A stretch of DNA of 64,000 nt from Pseudogymnoascus destructans (lineage: Eukaryota > Ascomycota > Leotiomycetes > Thelebolales > Thelebolaceae), in the NCBI RefSeq assembly GCF_001641265.1, contig NW_020167551.1, positions 124,001 to 188,000 on the forward strand, written 5' to 3'. Below are positions 11,262 through 22,144 of this stretch, piece after piece. The notes under the pieces are model-generated. The model had not been told where the DNA came from, ran no database searches, and saw only the letters and a program-made list of their open reading frames with translations. A program made the position numbers and the translations under genes. Each line of letters starts with the position of its first letter. The stretch's first letter is position 1.

Positions 11262-12954
11262 ATGGCGCCCACAGCCGCAGCAGATGTGAAGGACGAGATG
11301 GACAGTAAGTCAATCGCAAACCCTGCCTTTCCATGACCTGGCGGACCTGTCTGTTAGAATTCAAGCGGAATGTGGGCAATGAAAGTAACTTCAGCTTACC
11401 CATGTTATAGTCGCCGAGAGAGAGGTCCAGGACGCAGATACCGAGGCTAAGATTATCAACGAAGGTAAACGGCGCCCAAGGTGACGATGGGGCATTGCCT
11501 TGCTGACAGGCGCAAAAGAATATAAAACATGGAAGAAAAATAGCCCATTTTTATATGATATGATCCTGAGGTATGCGACTGAGGCAACCCCATTATAAGA
11601 ACGTAACTAAAAGTGATTAGCACCGCCCTGGAATGGCCGACGTTGACAACTCAATGGTTCCCAGACGTCAAATCGTTTGTCTCTCTCTTCTACCCATTTA
11701 ACAGTACCTTCTAACCCTTCAGACTCCCTGACAAGAACTATACTACCCACCGCCTGCTCATCGGCACCCACACATCAAACGATGCGACAAACTACCTCCA
11801 AATCGCCAATGTCGAGCTCCCAAAGAATATCACCCCGAACGAGCGTGACTATGACGATGAGAAGGGAGAGATTGGAGGATATGGGAACTCATCGTCTGGC
11901 GAGTCGCCTGCCATCAAGATGACGATCGAGCAGAAGATCGACCACCCTGGAGAGGTCAATAAAGCGAGATACCAGCCTCAAAACCCAAATATTATTGCAA
12001 CAATGTGCATCGACGGCAAAGTCTTGGTTTTTGATAGAACTAAGCACAGCAGCCTGCCAACCGGCACTGTGACGCCCCAGGCGGAGCTGAGGGGCCACAC
12101 CAAAGAAGGCTTTGGCCTGTGCTGGAACCCCCATGAGAAGGGGCAGTTGGCGACCGGTAGCGAAGATAAAACTGTCAGGTTATGGTAAGAAGTCTTTCTA
12201 CTACAGCTGTACACCATCTGACTCTCTAGGGATCTGAAATCTGTCACAGCGACCAGCAACATTGTTAAGCCCTCAAGGACCTACACTCACCACGCAGCTA
12301 TCGTTAATGATGTTCAATACCACCCCATCCACAAGGCAATAATCGGAACGGTCTCGGACGATCTGACTCTCCAGATCCTGGATACCCGTGAATCGGATAC
12401 GACGAGGTCATCACTCCAAGGCACAGGCCACACCGACGCCATCAACGCGATCGCCTTTGGCCCTGGTTCTGACCACATTGTTGCCACCGGTTCGTCCGAC
12501 AAGACGATCGGCATCTGGGATCTTCGCAACTTGAACAACATGATCCACTCCCTCGAGGGTCACAACGACCAAGTTACATCTTTGGCTTGGCACCCATTCG
12601 AGGAAGCTATTCTCGGCAGTGGCAGTTACGATCGTCGTGTAATTTTCTGGGATCTGAGCCGCGTTGGGGAGGAGCAACTGCCAGATGATATTGAGGACGG
12701 CGTGCCGGAGCTGTTAGTTGAACCCTGACATATTACCCCTTTTACATCACGTGGTCTCGGACGTACTAACACAATATAGTCTATTCATGCACGGGGGGCA
12801 CACCAACCATCTTGCTGACTTCTCATGGAACCAGAACGAGCCCTGGGTTGTCTGCAGTGCTGCGGAAGACAACTTGATCCAGATCTGGAAAGTTTCAGAA
12901 GCTATTGTCGGCAAGGACCTTGAAGATGTGCCAGTCGATGAAGTCGAGCGCTAG
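11262..12954 (+). CDS. hat2: Hat2/RbAp48-type WD40 histone chaperone
   Basis: WD40 histone-binding subunit of the Hat1 acetyltransferase; close relatives (Msi1/RbAp48) also serve other chromatin complexes. Seven exons: 11262-11304, 11411-11464, 11510-11570, 11621-11674, 11723-12184, 12230-12712 and 12780-12954, total 443 residues. All introns are GT-AG; the last has a GTACTAAC branch site. The N-terminal histone-H4-binding helix reads KEYKTWKKNSPFLYDMILS followed by ALEWPTLTTQW, a hallmark of the RbAp46/48 family. Six or more WD repeats follow (ATGSEDKTVRLWDLK, ATGSSDKTIGIWDLRN, GSYDRRVIFWDLSR, SAAEDNLIQIWKV). The acidic PEDGxPELL-type loop typical of the family is present as DIEDGVPELLF. I cannot separate Hat2 from Msi1/Caf1 paralogues without a tree, but Hat2 fits best. 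Confidence 0.93.
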
Positions 12955-13702
12955 GTGCGTGGCACTGAAGGAGAGAGAATTATGTATGAATGTATGGAGA
13001 TGACAGCCACCAAATGGGAGATATCCAAGTGAATATCATGGGACAAAATGAGTTTAAGGAGTTATTTGCATAGCATGCCACTTGTCTAGCGTATACAGAT
13101 ACGTACGATGCACAATGAGGATTTTGTGGTGATTTACTTTCAACGGAAGGACTCTGCTGCTGTGGCAACAATTTCATTATTCTGTCTTGCGATCTTGTGA
13201 TTGTGATCCCTATTGGTCTCCTCCAGTGAGGTGCTTCCCATTTTATGAATGACATGAAGGTCTCAGCTGTTAATTAATATCCCAATTACGCCGAAAACGT
13301 GGAGACCTACATTGGTCACCTCCACAGCCGCAACAAATATTTGCTCACGGCGTTGTTGAATAACGGACAAATGTATGTCCTGAGATGAGCTGTTGAATAA
13401 TTGACGAATAGTATCCTGAGGATGAGCTGCGAAAGGGCAGAGTGAGTAGTTGCAATTATAAGGTGGGAGATATGAAAGGTAGATAAAGACGAAGAGAGAA
13501 GGGAGGTTATACTGCCATTGTTCTATGAAAGAATTACCGAAAATGGGCTAATTCACTGTTGTGTATGGCAATATAAGGTATTTTCATAATCTCACCTTCG
13601 TCAGACTACTTTATTCCACGCAACGTTACAGCTCTCCATCTCAAGGATACCACACTTGGATTCTTATATTTCAAGAAGAGAGGGATCTGTAGAACACCCA
13701 CG
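12955..13702. other. Intergenic region
   Basis: These 748 bp lie downstream of HAT2 and upstream of the next plus-strand gene. Apart from the short near-duplicated phrase GTTGAATAA...GACAAATA near 13355 and GTTGAATAATTGACGAATA near 13393, I see no gene or site. Confidence 0.4.
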
Positions 13703-16492
13703 ATGTCTTCGAACGTGAACAACAATACAGACTTCTTTGGCTTCACTGATCCGGTCGAAGATGGAAACAGTCCACATTCAAATGGCCAAGGATTCACGAA
13801 CACAAATTCAAATTCAAACCCAAATCCGAACCACAATACAGCTCATGGCCCCGTCTTCTTTGGACCACCTCCTCCGCCGAGCCACGTCTTTCACAACAAC
13901 GATGCAACCACAGCTCCGTCTATTTTCGGGCAATATGGCCAAGCTTTCCAGAGCGGGAACATACCTGCTGCCCCCTCATACTTTGGGCCACCTGCTATAC
14001 CACAGACACCTACCTTTCCGTCGAACCCAGGCCATGGTCCAGTCTCTCTCGGCCAGTTTGGCCACAATTTTAATAGCGGGAACAACTATCTCACTGCCTC
14101 ATACCTAGAGACACCCTCCTTACCAGCATCAGCCACCTTTGCTCCGACTCCAGGTCCTTCTCAAACCCACTTTGGGCAAGCTGGACCAACATTGCAGAGC
14201 GGGAACATGACTATATCCCCCTCATACGACTACATCGAATCACCGGAATTTGAATCACCACCCACCTTCCCTGCTCAAGTCTTCTTCGGCCCACCGCCTC
14301 CACCACCCCTACCCGCCATGAACACCCTTCCACAGCATAACCTGGTCAATAATCCTCAACCTCCTTCCATAGGCGAATTTGCCCATGTGAACCACTGGGC
14401 TCTACCTCATTTGGTCATCGGAAGCCAGAATGCCCCCGCGCAAGGTCCCCAACATGCCCCTAACCCAGTCGAGGGGTTCGGCGGGCTAAACATCCAAGGT
14501 GCCTCCGTGCAGCCTGAGGATGAGAGCGAAGATGAAGACATGGACATGGACCCCTCCGCCGAGGGCCTGGACTTCGGCAACTCCGACGAAGACTACAGCG
14601 AGGACTCCGACTTCGAATACGACTACGTCGACGAGAACGACAATCCCGTACCTGCTTCCAAACTACCCAAAAACGCCGCAATGAAAGCCATGATGACCTC
14701 CAACCGCGTGCGCGACGCCGCAATGCCCGACACCGACGCCGGCGACCTCGACCACGACGACGACTTCCCCGAGATCGAGGAGATCGAACACGCCGACGAC
14801 GAAGAGGACTCAGACTGGGAAGACGATCCAACCGGGTACCAAGACCCCGCCGACCCCCGCGCCGCCGCCTTCTCCGGGCCCTCAACAAGCACCGCTCACC
14901 CCGTACCCGCCACCGTCCCCTCCTTCACAAGCATAACCACCAACCCCCTCACATCCCTCGGCATCCTCCCCACCACCACCCAACTAACCCAAAGCCTCAA
15001 GCGCGCCCGCTCCCCGTCCCCCACCCCCTCCTTCGAACAATCACCAGCACCAACCTCTCCCCTCCTCTCCACCAAGAAACCCCGTCTCACCCCATCGACA
15101 CACTCCCCCCTCGAAGCCCTCGCCAGCCACCCCGAACTCTACTTCGAGCTCTGCGCCCACCTCCTCCCCTCCTCCCTCCTAACCCTCTACGCCACCTCCC
15201 GCCTCTTCCACGCAACGCTCAATACGCACCTCACGCACGCTCTCAAGACGTGCGCGCGCGCCTTCGCCCCTCTCGCGGGAAGGATCTGCAGACACGGGAT
15301 GTACGACTCTCTCTGCATCTTCGACCCGTCCGGGCGACGCGAGCTTACGAACTGGGCGCTGGTGCGGCGGGTTCCCAGTTTCCGGTGGTTGGCGATGGTG
15401 GTTCATCGGGAGAGGTGTGTGAGGGATATCCTTGCCTGTCTAGCGCGGGAAGGTCATAGGCTGCCGAAGAGCATGGGGGAGACGCTGGTGAAGACTTGGG
15501 TGGTGATGGATGTTGCCACGACGGCGGGGAGGATTTGTCTAGTCCATAATGAGACGTGGTGGACTGATGTGGATTGCTGGAATGTGCAGGCGTGGGTGCT
15601 CAAGCTGGGAATGCGGTTTAACGAGCCGATGACGGGGATTGGGGATGATGGGCTTGTGAGGGTGATGTTGGGACAGCGCGGGTTGACGCCGTTGTGGCGG
15701 TTGTTGATGCGTAGGGGGTTTACGACAGCAGTAGAGGTATTGCGCGCCGCAGTGCGGTACTGTTATGAAGTCAGGCCCGAAAACTGCGGGATGTCTATCT
15801 TCGGGGTCCCTCCCGCGGAGATCGGGCAACTGCACCTCGAAGGGTGGGGAGCGGGAAAGATCCATCTGTTTAGGATTGATGAGCTGGTGATGAGGGAGTC
15901 GGTGAGGAGGAGGTTGAGGCTGGATGATCATCTGCTTTATATGATGTTATGGGGTCATGTGGATCCGGTTACGGGGAGGGATATTAGGCCGACTGATGAG
16001 GAGATGTATATGAGTGATACCGAGGACGAGGATAGGGCGATTGGGGCGAGGATTAGGGCGGAACAGAAGAAGGAGAGTGCGGAGAGGAAGGCGGAGAGGG
16101 CGAGGATGAGGAGGGAGAGGGCGAAGGTTGGGTTTGGGGGTGGGGATACGGAGATGGGAGAAGAAGGCGACGAGGAGGGTGGGAGCTGCAGGATGGATAA
16201 GGGAAAGGGAAGGGAGATGCCAGAAGTCGAATCCGACACCACGGATTACTCAACCGACCTCGAAGACAACGTAGATGAGTGGCGCGGAATCGAGATTGAC
16301 GACGAGACGGCCTGGGAGACGGAGGATGAGGACATGGCGGAGGCAAGTCTGTTTAATGATCTGCGCGATGCGGGGGCGGTGGGACCGAGTGGGTGGAGGA
16401 GGAAGAGGGGGTCGGAGAGTGAGAGTGAGAGTTCGGGGGATGAGGGGGATGATGAGGAGGATGGGGATGGGGGTGATGATTGGGATGATTAG
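13703..16492 (+). CDS. Large acidic F-box-like orphan protein
   Basis: Intact 929-codon frame; function unknown. Residues 1-240 are Pro/Asn/Ser/Phe-rich, with recurring FFGPPPPP and SYFGPP motifs and repeated QSGNxxxSPSY phrases. Residues 270-400 are highly acidic (DEDMDMDPS, DEDYSEDSDFEYDYVDEND). The folded core lies at about residues 470-780. It starts with LEALASHPELYFELCAHLLP followed by SSLLTLYATSRLFHATLNTH, which resembles an F-box or F-box-like helical motif, and continues with WALVRRVPSFRWLAMVVHRE and CWNVQAWVLKLGMRF. A Lys/Glu/Arg coiled segment (about 775-810) and an acidic tail (SESESSGDEGDDEEDGDGGD) follow. If the F-box reading is right it may be an SCF substrate adaptor; that is inference. 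The ATG at 13703 has a good context and no earlier in-frame ATG is needed. Confidence 0.75.
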   Translation: MSSNVNNNTDFFGFTDPVEDGNSPHSNGQGFTNTNSNSNPNPNHNTAHGPVFFGPPPPPSHVFHNNDATTAPSIFGQYGQAFQSGNIPAAPSYFGPPAIPQTPTFPSNPGHGPVSLGQFGHNFNSGNNYLTASYLETPSLPASATFAPTPGPSQTHFGQAGPTLQSGNMTISPSYDYIESPEFESPPTFPAQVFFGPPPPPPLPAMNTLPQHNLVNNPQPPSIGEFAHVNHWALPHLVIGSQNAPAQGPQHAPNPVEGFGGLNIQGASVQPEDESEDEDMDMDPSAEGLDFGNSDEDYSEDSDFEYDYVDENDNPVPASKLPKNAAMKAMMTSNRVRDAAMPDTDAGDLDHDDDFPEIEEIEHADDEEDSDWEDDPTGYQDPADPRAAAFSGPSTSTAHPVPATVPSFTSITTNPLTSLGILPTTTQLTQSLKRARSPSPTPSFEQSPAPTSPLLSTKKPRLTPSTHSPLEALASHPELYFELCAHLLPSSLLTLYATSRLFHATLNTHLTHALKTCARAFAPLAGRICRHGMYDSLCIFDPSGRRELTNWALVRRVPSFRWLAMVVHRERCVRDILACLAREGHRLPKSMGETLVKTWVVMDVATTAGRICLVHNETWWTDVDCWNVQAWVLKLGMRFNEPMTGIGDDGLVRVMLGQRGLTPLWRLLMRRGFTTAVEVLRAAVRYCYEVRPENCGMSIFGVPPAEIGQLHLEGWGAGKIHLFRIDELVMRESVRRRLRLDDHLLYMMLWGHVDPVTGRDIRPTDEEMYMSDTEDEDRAIGARIRAEQKKESAERKAERARMRRERAKVGFGGGDTEMGEEGDEEGGSCRMDKGKGREMPEVESDTTDYSTDLEDNVDEWRGIEIDDETAWETEDEDMAEASLFNDLRDAGAVGPSGWRRKRGSESESESSGDEGDDEEDGDGGDDWDD

Positions 16493-16651
16493 GTGGTGTA
16501 GGATAGTCTGTCAGTTAGTTAGTCACGCACAATCAATACACCCCTCATCATAAGAATCGCATACATTTCCTTTCCTGTCCGTTTAAATCCTACACCCCCC
16601 GTCCACCCCCCCCTTTCCCCCCCTTCCCACCCCATCCACCAAACCCCACAT

Positions 16652-17623
16652 CTAAACCTTCTCCCCCCCCTTCTCCCTCACAGCCGGTAAATCAAACTCC
16701 CCACTCTGCCCCCCCCTCATCGGCTTCCACAGCCCCACCTCCCCCTCCGTATCCCACGCCAGCGCGCCGACCCACGGCTGCACGTTGTAGCGCACGCGCA
16801 GGGTGACGCCGCGGGCCTGCGCGACCCTGCCGGTGGGGGCGGTGATTTGGTATTTTGGTTTTTGGTTGCGCAGCTTGATGATGCCTCTGTTTGGGTATTA
16901 GCACTCGATCCCCAACCCCCTCTCTCACGGTGTGTGTTCACACAGGCACGCGCTGGCTGCTTCCGCCACATCCAGCTCCATGAGCAAAGTGCACCCGTCC
17001 ACCCAAGGCAGAGAGGGATGTAGGAAAACACGTACCGTCCCGCATCAACGCTCTTCCCCCTCCCACTCTCCACTAGCTTCCGCTTCGCCAACTTCCCTAG
17101 GTTCGCCAAATGATCCGCGCTAGGGCTCGTGATGATCGTATCCCAAATGACCGCCTCGTTCGGTGCCGCCACCGCGCCGCCCGCCGTCTCGTTCCACGCA
17201 GCGGTCACGTAGACGAATACTTGTTTCGTGTTCCACGTGAACAGACTGGAGAGGTCGGCCGAGAGATCAAACCGGATGCTGGCGTGTTCTTCTTTCTTCG
17301 TACTATAATAGTGTGGTCGTCCCTTGGTGCTATCACCGTCATTATTAGCTATCTCTTCTTCTTCGTCAATCAGACACTTGGCCCCCGCAGCGAGCCACCA
17401 GCCACCCATCCAGACATCCAGCCGCTCCCACAGTTCGGCAACACGCAGGGAGATAGTAGGAAAGAAGGACATACACCCTAATCCCCCCACTCCCAACCTT
17501 AACCTCCGCCCCCGGCGTCCGAGCAACGAGGTAATCACTCCCCGCCACGAAGAGCGCCACGACGAATGCGACGGTCGTGAAAAACCCAAACGCGTTCTGC
17601 GCGCGCGTTATGGAGGTATGCAT
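16652..17623 (-). CDS. spc3: Signal peptidase complex subunit 3 (Spc3/SPC22/23)
   Basis: Essential ER-membrane subunit of the signal peptidase complex. Exons are 17477-17623, 17036-17322 and 16652-16886, giving 222 residues. The introns are 154 nt (GTGTAT...AAG) and 149 nt (GTACGT...CAG). The start MHTSITRAQNAFGFFTTVAF is the family N-terminus and leads into the single transmembrane segment (about residues 12-32). The first junction restores RGRPHYYSTKKEE, and the lumenal domain shows IRFDLSADLSSLFTWNTKQV and NEAVIWDTIITSP. The last exon gives RYNVQPWVGALAWDTEG before a basic tail. The acceptor of intron 1 could instead be a few bases upstream (after GATAG), but only the AAG site keeps the conserved Arg-Gly-Arg-Pro frame. 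Confidence 0.92.
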
Positions 17624-19569
17624 CCTTGCCCCTTCTTCTGTCCTTCCCTTTCCCTTCGGCCTTGTGGAATGGAGTGTGTGTGTGTCGTGCTGTGCGGCGG
17701 CGCACCTGTGCGATTCTGGTCGTCGCGGAAAGGTTTGGTTTGGCGTGTCTTGTAGATTCCCTCGGTGGTGGTGGTGGTGATGGTGGTTATGATCGAGAAA
17801 AAGAGAAGGTACGCTCGTAAGAGGAGGTGAGGGAGAGAGGGTGGAGAGAGCTAACAATTACTATCCCCCGTGTCGTGTTGTGCTGTTGTGCAGTTCAACC
17901 GGAGTGAGTGATACCACCACAGCTATATTTCTTAGAGCCACATCGCGCGATCTAATCGCCGCCGCCGTGTCGCGTCTGGGGTTTCTCAACCCCAGGGGTC
18001 CGTCAGTTGGTGTCGGCGCGGGTGGCACCACGATTGTTGGTTGGTTGGGTGGTGCGCCACAGTTGTGTACGCCACAGTTGTGTACGCCACAGATATCGAA
18101 GTTTAATAAGTTACGGATTGACGGAATTGGAATAGGAGGGGGTCAGTAGGGTAGGGAGAAAGTACACAGTGTGACTGGAAATAGTTTGAAGTTGATGAGT
18201 CCCTTCATATTATTGTAGCAAAAAGTTCCCCCTCTCTCCCCCTATGATATGAACCACAACCTTAAACCGCCCCGCCCCCCCGCCCCCCCCCCCCAAAAGT
18301 TGCGTCTATAATTACACCCAACCCTACTACTATGCTCCTAGTCACCGGATTGTAAGAGAGGTTGCAGAGGAAGTGCGCTCAAACAAGTGCCGGGTCTTCT
18401 AGGTGATATGAAGACAGCCTCGCCCATCCTCACCACCACCATCACCACCACAAACAAAACACAAAAGTCTCAGCAAAAGAAATCACTACCGCAAACACAT
18501 CAAATTGGCAAAGAAATAAAACAAACAAGACCCTCCCCCACCCCACCGCCTATCCCCCCATCCCATCCCAAAATCCAAATATCAACCCCCCCATCCCCCG
18601 TTGAATCAAATACGATCAGATCAGATCCCAACCCAACCCAACCCCCCAGCTCCAGCTCCCGCACCCTGCCATCCCATGCACAAACGCTTCCCCAGCCAGC
18701 CAGCGCCCCCCAAAGAACCCATCCCCCCGCGCCATGCAACTTTTTGTTTTTACGTGTTCCGACACTCCCAACCCCATCCCATCCCAACCCAACCCCATCC
18801 CATCCCAACCCCATCCCATCCCAACCCCATCCCATCCCAACCCCATCCCATCCCAACCCCATCCCATCCCATCCCACCCCACAGCTTTTTACCAACACCC
18901 CCATCCCCTCGAACTACCCGCTCCCGCGCACACCCGCCGGTGACCCGAAAAACGTCCCATCCCATGTTGCTAATATTCTACCCCCCCATCACCGCAGCCC
19001 AAGACACGCAAAGCCCCATCCCGCACCGAACCGAACCGAACTGAAGCAGAACCCGAACCCGCCCGCTTCCCAGATATCAGATCAAGATCGCTATGCACGC
19101 GCCAGACCAGAGCAACAGACCAGATCAGACCGACACCCCCACCCACCAACGCGCATTTGTCCGCAACCTAACGCGCAGCCTAACCGTACCGACAACCCCC
19201 CAACCCCGACACCCGCCACCAAAGCCAAATTGAAAAAAAGAAGAAGGTTTGAAAAAAGAGAAGAAAAACTGAGGAAACTTGAGAAACTTTAATGAAGAAG
19301 AAACTGGTGGAAATGCGTTCGTATGTGTTGGAAAGACGCGGATGGGGATGTAGAGGCCGCTTCCAACTCCTTGAATGGGATGGAGACAGCGCGTTGCAAA
19401 GGCCGGGAGGTTGAGTAGGTAGTAGAGCACCAGCGACCCCCCTCGTCGTATGTATTCCAAAAAAAATCTCGAACGATAAAAATGTTGCTTCGTCCAAAAT
19501 ATTCACCACCACTTAACAACCCCCACCCCCCCCCCCCCGACACCGACACCCACACACCCTCTCACCACC
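17624..19569. other. C-rich low-complexity intergenic region
   Basis: This 1.9-kb stretch lies between the SPC3 start and the NRP1-like stop and contains no gene I can support. It has (GGT/GGA)n-type runs near 17765, a duplicated GTTGTGTACGCCACA motif at about 18060-18090, a poly-C run at 18272-18294, and a 15-bp-type CCCCATCCCATCCCA array (next entry). Long open frames across it are compositional by-products of the C-rich bias. Confidence 0.6.
18772..18886. repeat. CCCATCCCAACC minisatellite
   Basis: A tandem array of about eight 15-bp units of the form AACCCCATCCCATCCC, with small variants. It is almost pure C/A/T on the plus strand and therefore G-rich on the other strand, so quadruplex formation is possible. 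It lies in the C-rich desert between SPC3 and the NRP1-like gene. Confidence 0.8.
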
Positions 19570-21860
19570 CTAAGCAGGCGACTTATTCGGCACCGCCGCC
19601 GCCCCATTCTGTCTCACATCCCCACTCATCGCCAGCCCACTAATCCCCGACGACAGAAACGCAAACGGATCGCTCTCCCCCTGCTGCTGCTGTTGCTGGT
19701 AGAAGTTCCCCCCACCGCCCGCCGGTCCATTTGTAGCGCTCTGGAACGCAGCCTCCGCCGCGCGACTATCGAATGGGCCAGCAGAGTGCGCGCCACCACC
19801 GCCGCCACCGCCGTAGTGCGAGTTCAAGCCCTGGTATGGGCCGGTCGCCGCACCCAGGCCGGAGGGGAGTGCGTACGTGCTCTGTGGGCCGGGGAAATGC
19901 TGGCCGTAGCCCGCGCTGGAGGGAAAGCCACCAGCAGACGAAGCGAAGGGTCCTGGGCCGGGGGTACCGGACATGCTATGCGAGTTCATGTTGTACCCCG
20001 ACGGCGCCTCCATAGGGGACGGGTATCCGGAGTCCGCGACGACGACAGCGCCAGCGCGCGAGGCGCCGCAGCGGAGACAACTCACGTTCTTGGCGAAGTT
20101 GTGGTATCCGCAGCCCTCGGAGCCGCACTTCCAGTCCCCAGCGCGGAAAGGAACGACGCCGCCGCCACCACCACCACCCATGCGGCCGCCGCCATGGCCG
20201 CCGCCACCGCCCATGCCGCCACCGCCCATGCCGACACCGCCCATGCCGCCATGGTGACCCATGTGCTGCTGCGGGGGCATCATGGCCGCGGGTCCGTAGC
20301 CGTAGCCGCCGCCTCCGTAGCCACCCATCGCGTCGCCGCTCGGTCCGGCGCCCATGGCTGGGAAGGAGCAGCGGAAGCATGCGGTGCGGCGCTGGAAGTT
20401 GGAGAAGCCGCAGGATGGGCAGGTCCAGTCTCCTGGGCGGGGGCGGTTCTTGCTGGGCGGGAAGGGGGTGAGGATCTCGGCGGCGCGGTCGAGGACGCGG
20501 CTGGAGGAGGGGGAGACCTCGATTGCCTTCTCGTTGAGGGCGCGGCCGTTCATGCAGAGGGATTCGGCGGCCTGGAAGTCCATTAGATTGTGTCCGCGAA
20601 TGTGGAAGAATTTGACCAGCCGCGGGATGGGGAGTTTGATCAGCTGGTCATAGAGCAGGAGCACGTATGCCAAGGGGCCTCCACAGACGACTATCTGGTA
20701 GGTCTCGCACAGCTTGCAGTAGAGGTAGAGATTGGAGAAGGGGAGCGTGCTAACCTCTTCGTGGGACGAGAAGACGGCGAAGCCGGAGCCCGTGGGCTTG
20801 TGCTGGTCAGGAGTGCGCAGCGTCCAGAAGGCAATCGGGCGGCCGCCGAATTGCGTGAACCAGCTCTCGAGCTCCGACTGCGTGGTGTCGTGGGGCAGGC
20901 CAGCCATGTGCAGGACCTTGCTGCGCTCCGACAGGAAAGCCCGCACGTCAGCACGAGCGTCCATGGGACGGGTGAGCACGTCGGGGTGTTCGTGGGCCGG
21001 CTGGGACTTGTTGATCAGCCCACGGAGGACACGCGCGAGGGTGACGGCCTCCTCCATGGCGCGGCGGGGAGAAGCGGGTGCCAGGGCCTGCAGGTGGAAC
21101 GGCAGGTTGTGCTTGATGGGCGCGCTGGCGGCGACGGGCTCAACCTCGAGCGCGGCGCAGATGTTGGAGAGCATGGATGGCCCGAACGGGAGGGATTCGG
21201 GGTGGTGTTGCTGCCATCGCTGGTACTCGGTGCGGAGGTCGAATGTGCGGGAATGTTGGAGGTACGGCGGCAGGACGACGGCCTTGTCGCGGGCCTCACG
21301 GGGAAGCTGGACGCGGAGGTCCCACGAGTCGAGGGTGACGAACGAGAAATCGAGGTTCTTGGAGGTCAAGTGCTCGGAGGCGAATGCATCGAAGCGGGTG
21401 ATCGCATCGCGGAAAGTGCCTGCATTGCGGACGTGCTCCCACGTCAATGTTGTCAGGCTGGCTAGAGGAGGAAGAAGTGTTAGCTATATTCCGGCCAGGC
21501 CATTGTAAAAGAGGTTCAATTTCGATCAAGGGGTAGCTCTTCCCAACTTACTGCAGAGGGGGGTGATCGGGGTGTTGATCGGCTTGACGAGCACACTCTC
21601 GCGGTATAGCTGTTCACCCCCAAAAAAATCCCAGTCAGTGTCTCAGTCCTCACAAATAAAATATTATATATGGGAGTCGAGCGTCAATTTCGGCGTACCT
21701 CGTCGCAGTTCTTGGCATCCAGGAGAATCCAACCCAGCTCAATGACCTCGGCCGAGTCCTTGGTAACGTATACGCCGTGCTCATCGCAGGTTGTTGCAAC
21801 GTGGACGACGACGTATCTGTCGAGGTTCCCCTGCTGGGGAGTAGGCAGAGCTATGGACAT
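19570..21860 (-). CDS. NRP1/Arp-like RNA-binding protein (exonuclease-like, RRM, two RanBP2 zinc fingers)
   Basis: Likely cytoplasmic RNA-binding protein of the yeast Nrp1/fungal Arp family. My model has five exons: 21699-21860, 21552-21609, 20755-21461, and 19570-20571, where the last two are separated by an in-frame intron at 20572-20754 (183 nt, GTTAGC...TTCCAG, no stop), total 642 residues. Removing that segment restores a normal RRM from GFAVFSSHEE to AAESLCMNGRALNEKAIEV. The N-terminal domain resembles ERI-1-type DEDDh exonucleases (ELGWILLDA, RESVLVKP, PITPLC, FVTLDSWDLR), but the first catalytic motif reads VVVHVATTC with no Asp or Glu, so it is probably inactive. Two RanBP2 fingers follow (GDWTCPSCGFSNFQRRTACF and GDWKCGSEGCGYHNF). 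A Gly/Tyr/Met-rich tail holds GGMGG-type repeats. Four coding segments were counted; the retained-intron alternative would add 61 residues. Confidence 0.88.
20572..20754 (-). other. Stop-free, frame-preserving intron within the RRM of the NRP1-like gene
   Basis: The segment starts GTTAGC and ends CTTCCAG, with a TCTAATGG branch-like site 8-15 bases before the end. It is 183 nt long (61 codons) and has no in-frame stop. Its translation is hydrophobic and unlike any RRM, while skipping it joins two canonical RRM halves. Confidence 0.75.
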
Positions 21861-22144
21861 CTTTTATGGTTGTAAAACTGCTCGGGGGGGAAAGGATGTC
21901 GAGTTAGCAATCTGGGGTCTGGGTATGAATATAGAGCAGCAGCCAGAGGACGGACACACGGGGGGGGGTGGGATTGACGAGGTTCACTAACCAGTGATTT
22001 CTTTCCTGGCGTCGAGAAGAACCAAACGTTTTCCAAGGGTTCGGTGTATAAGATGCCCGAGAGCGACCTTTCTTTCTCGTAAAGGGGAAAAGGGAAGTAA
22101 CAATGCCAAACGCTGTTCACTATAGAATTGATAGCAGCGGGAGA

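Noticed and set aside
18387..19292. Long 301-codon plus-strand frame rich in Pro/Ser/Thr/Asn.
   Set aside because: It is produced by C-rich repeats: all frames on both strands are open there and the peptide simply mirrors the CCCATCCCA array. No domain or splice pattern supports a gene.
19693..21465. Plus-strand frames opposite the NRP1-like gene (297 and 291 codons).
   Set aside because: They are mirrors of Gly- and Ala-rich codons on the minus strand. The minus-strand protein has an RRM and zinc fingers; the plus-strand peptides have none.
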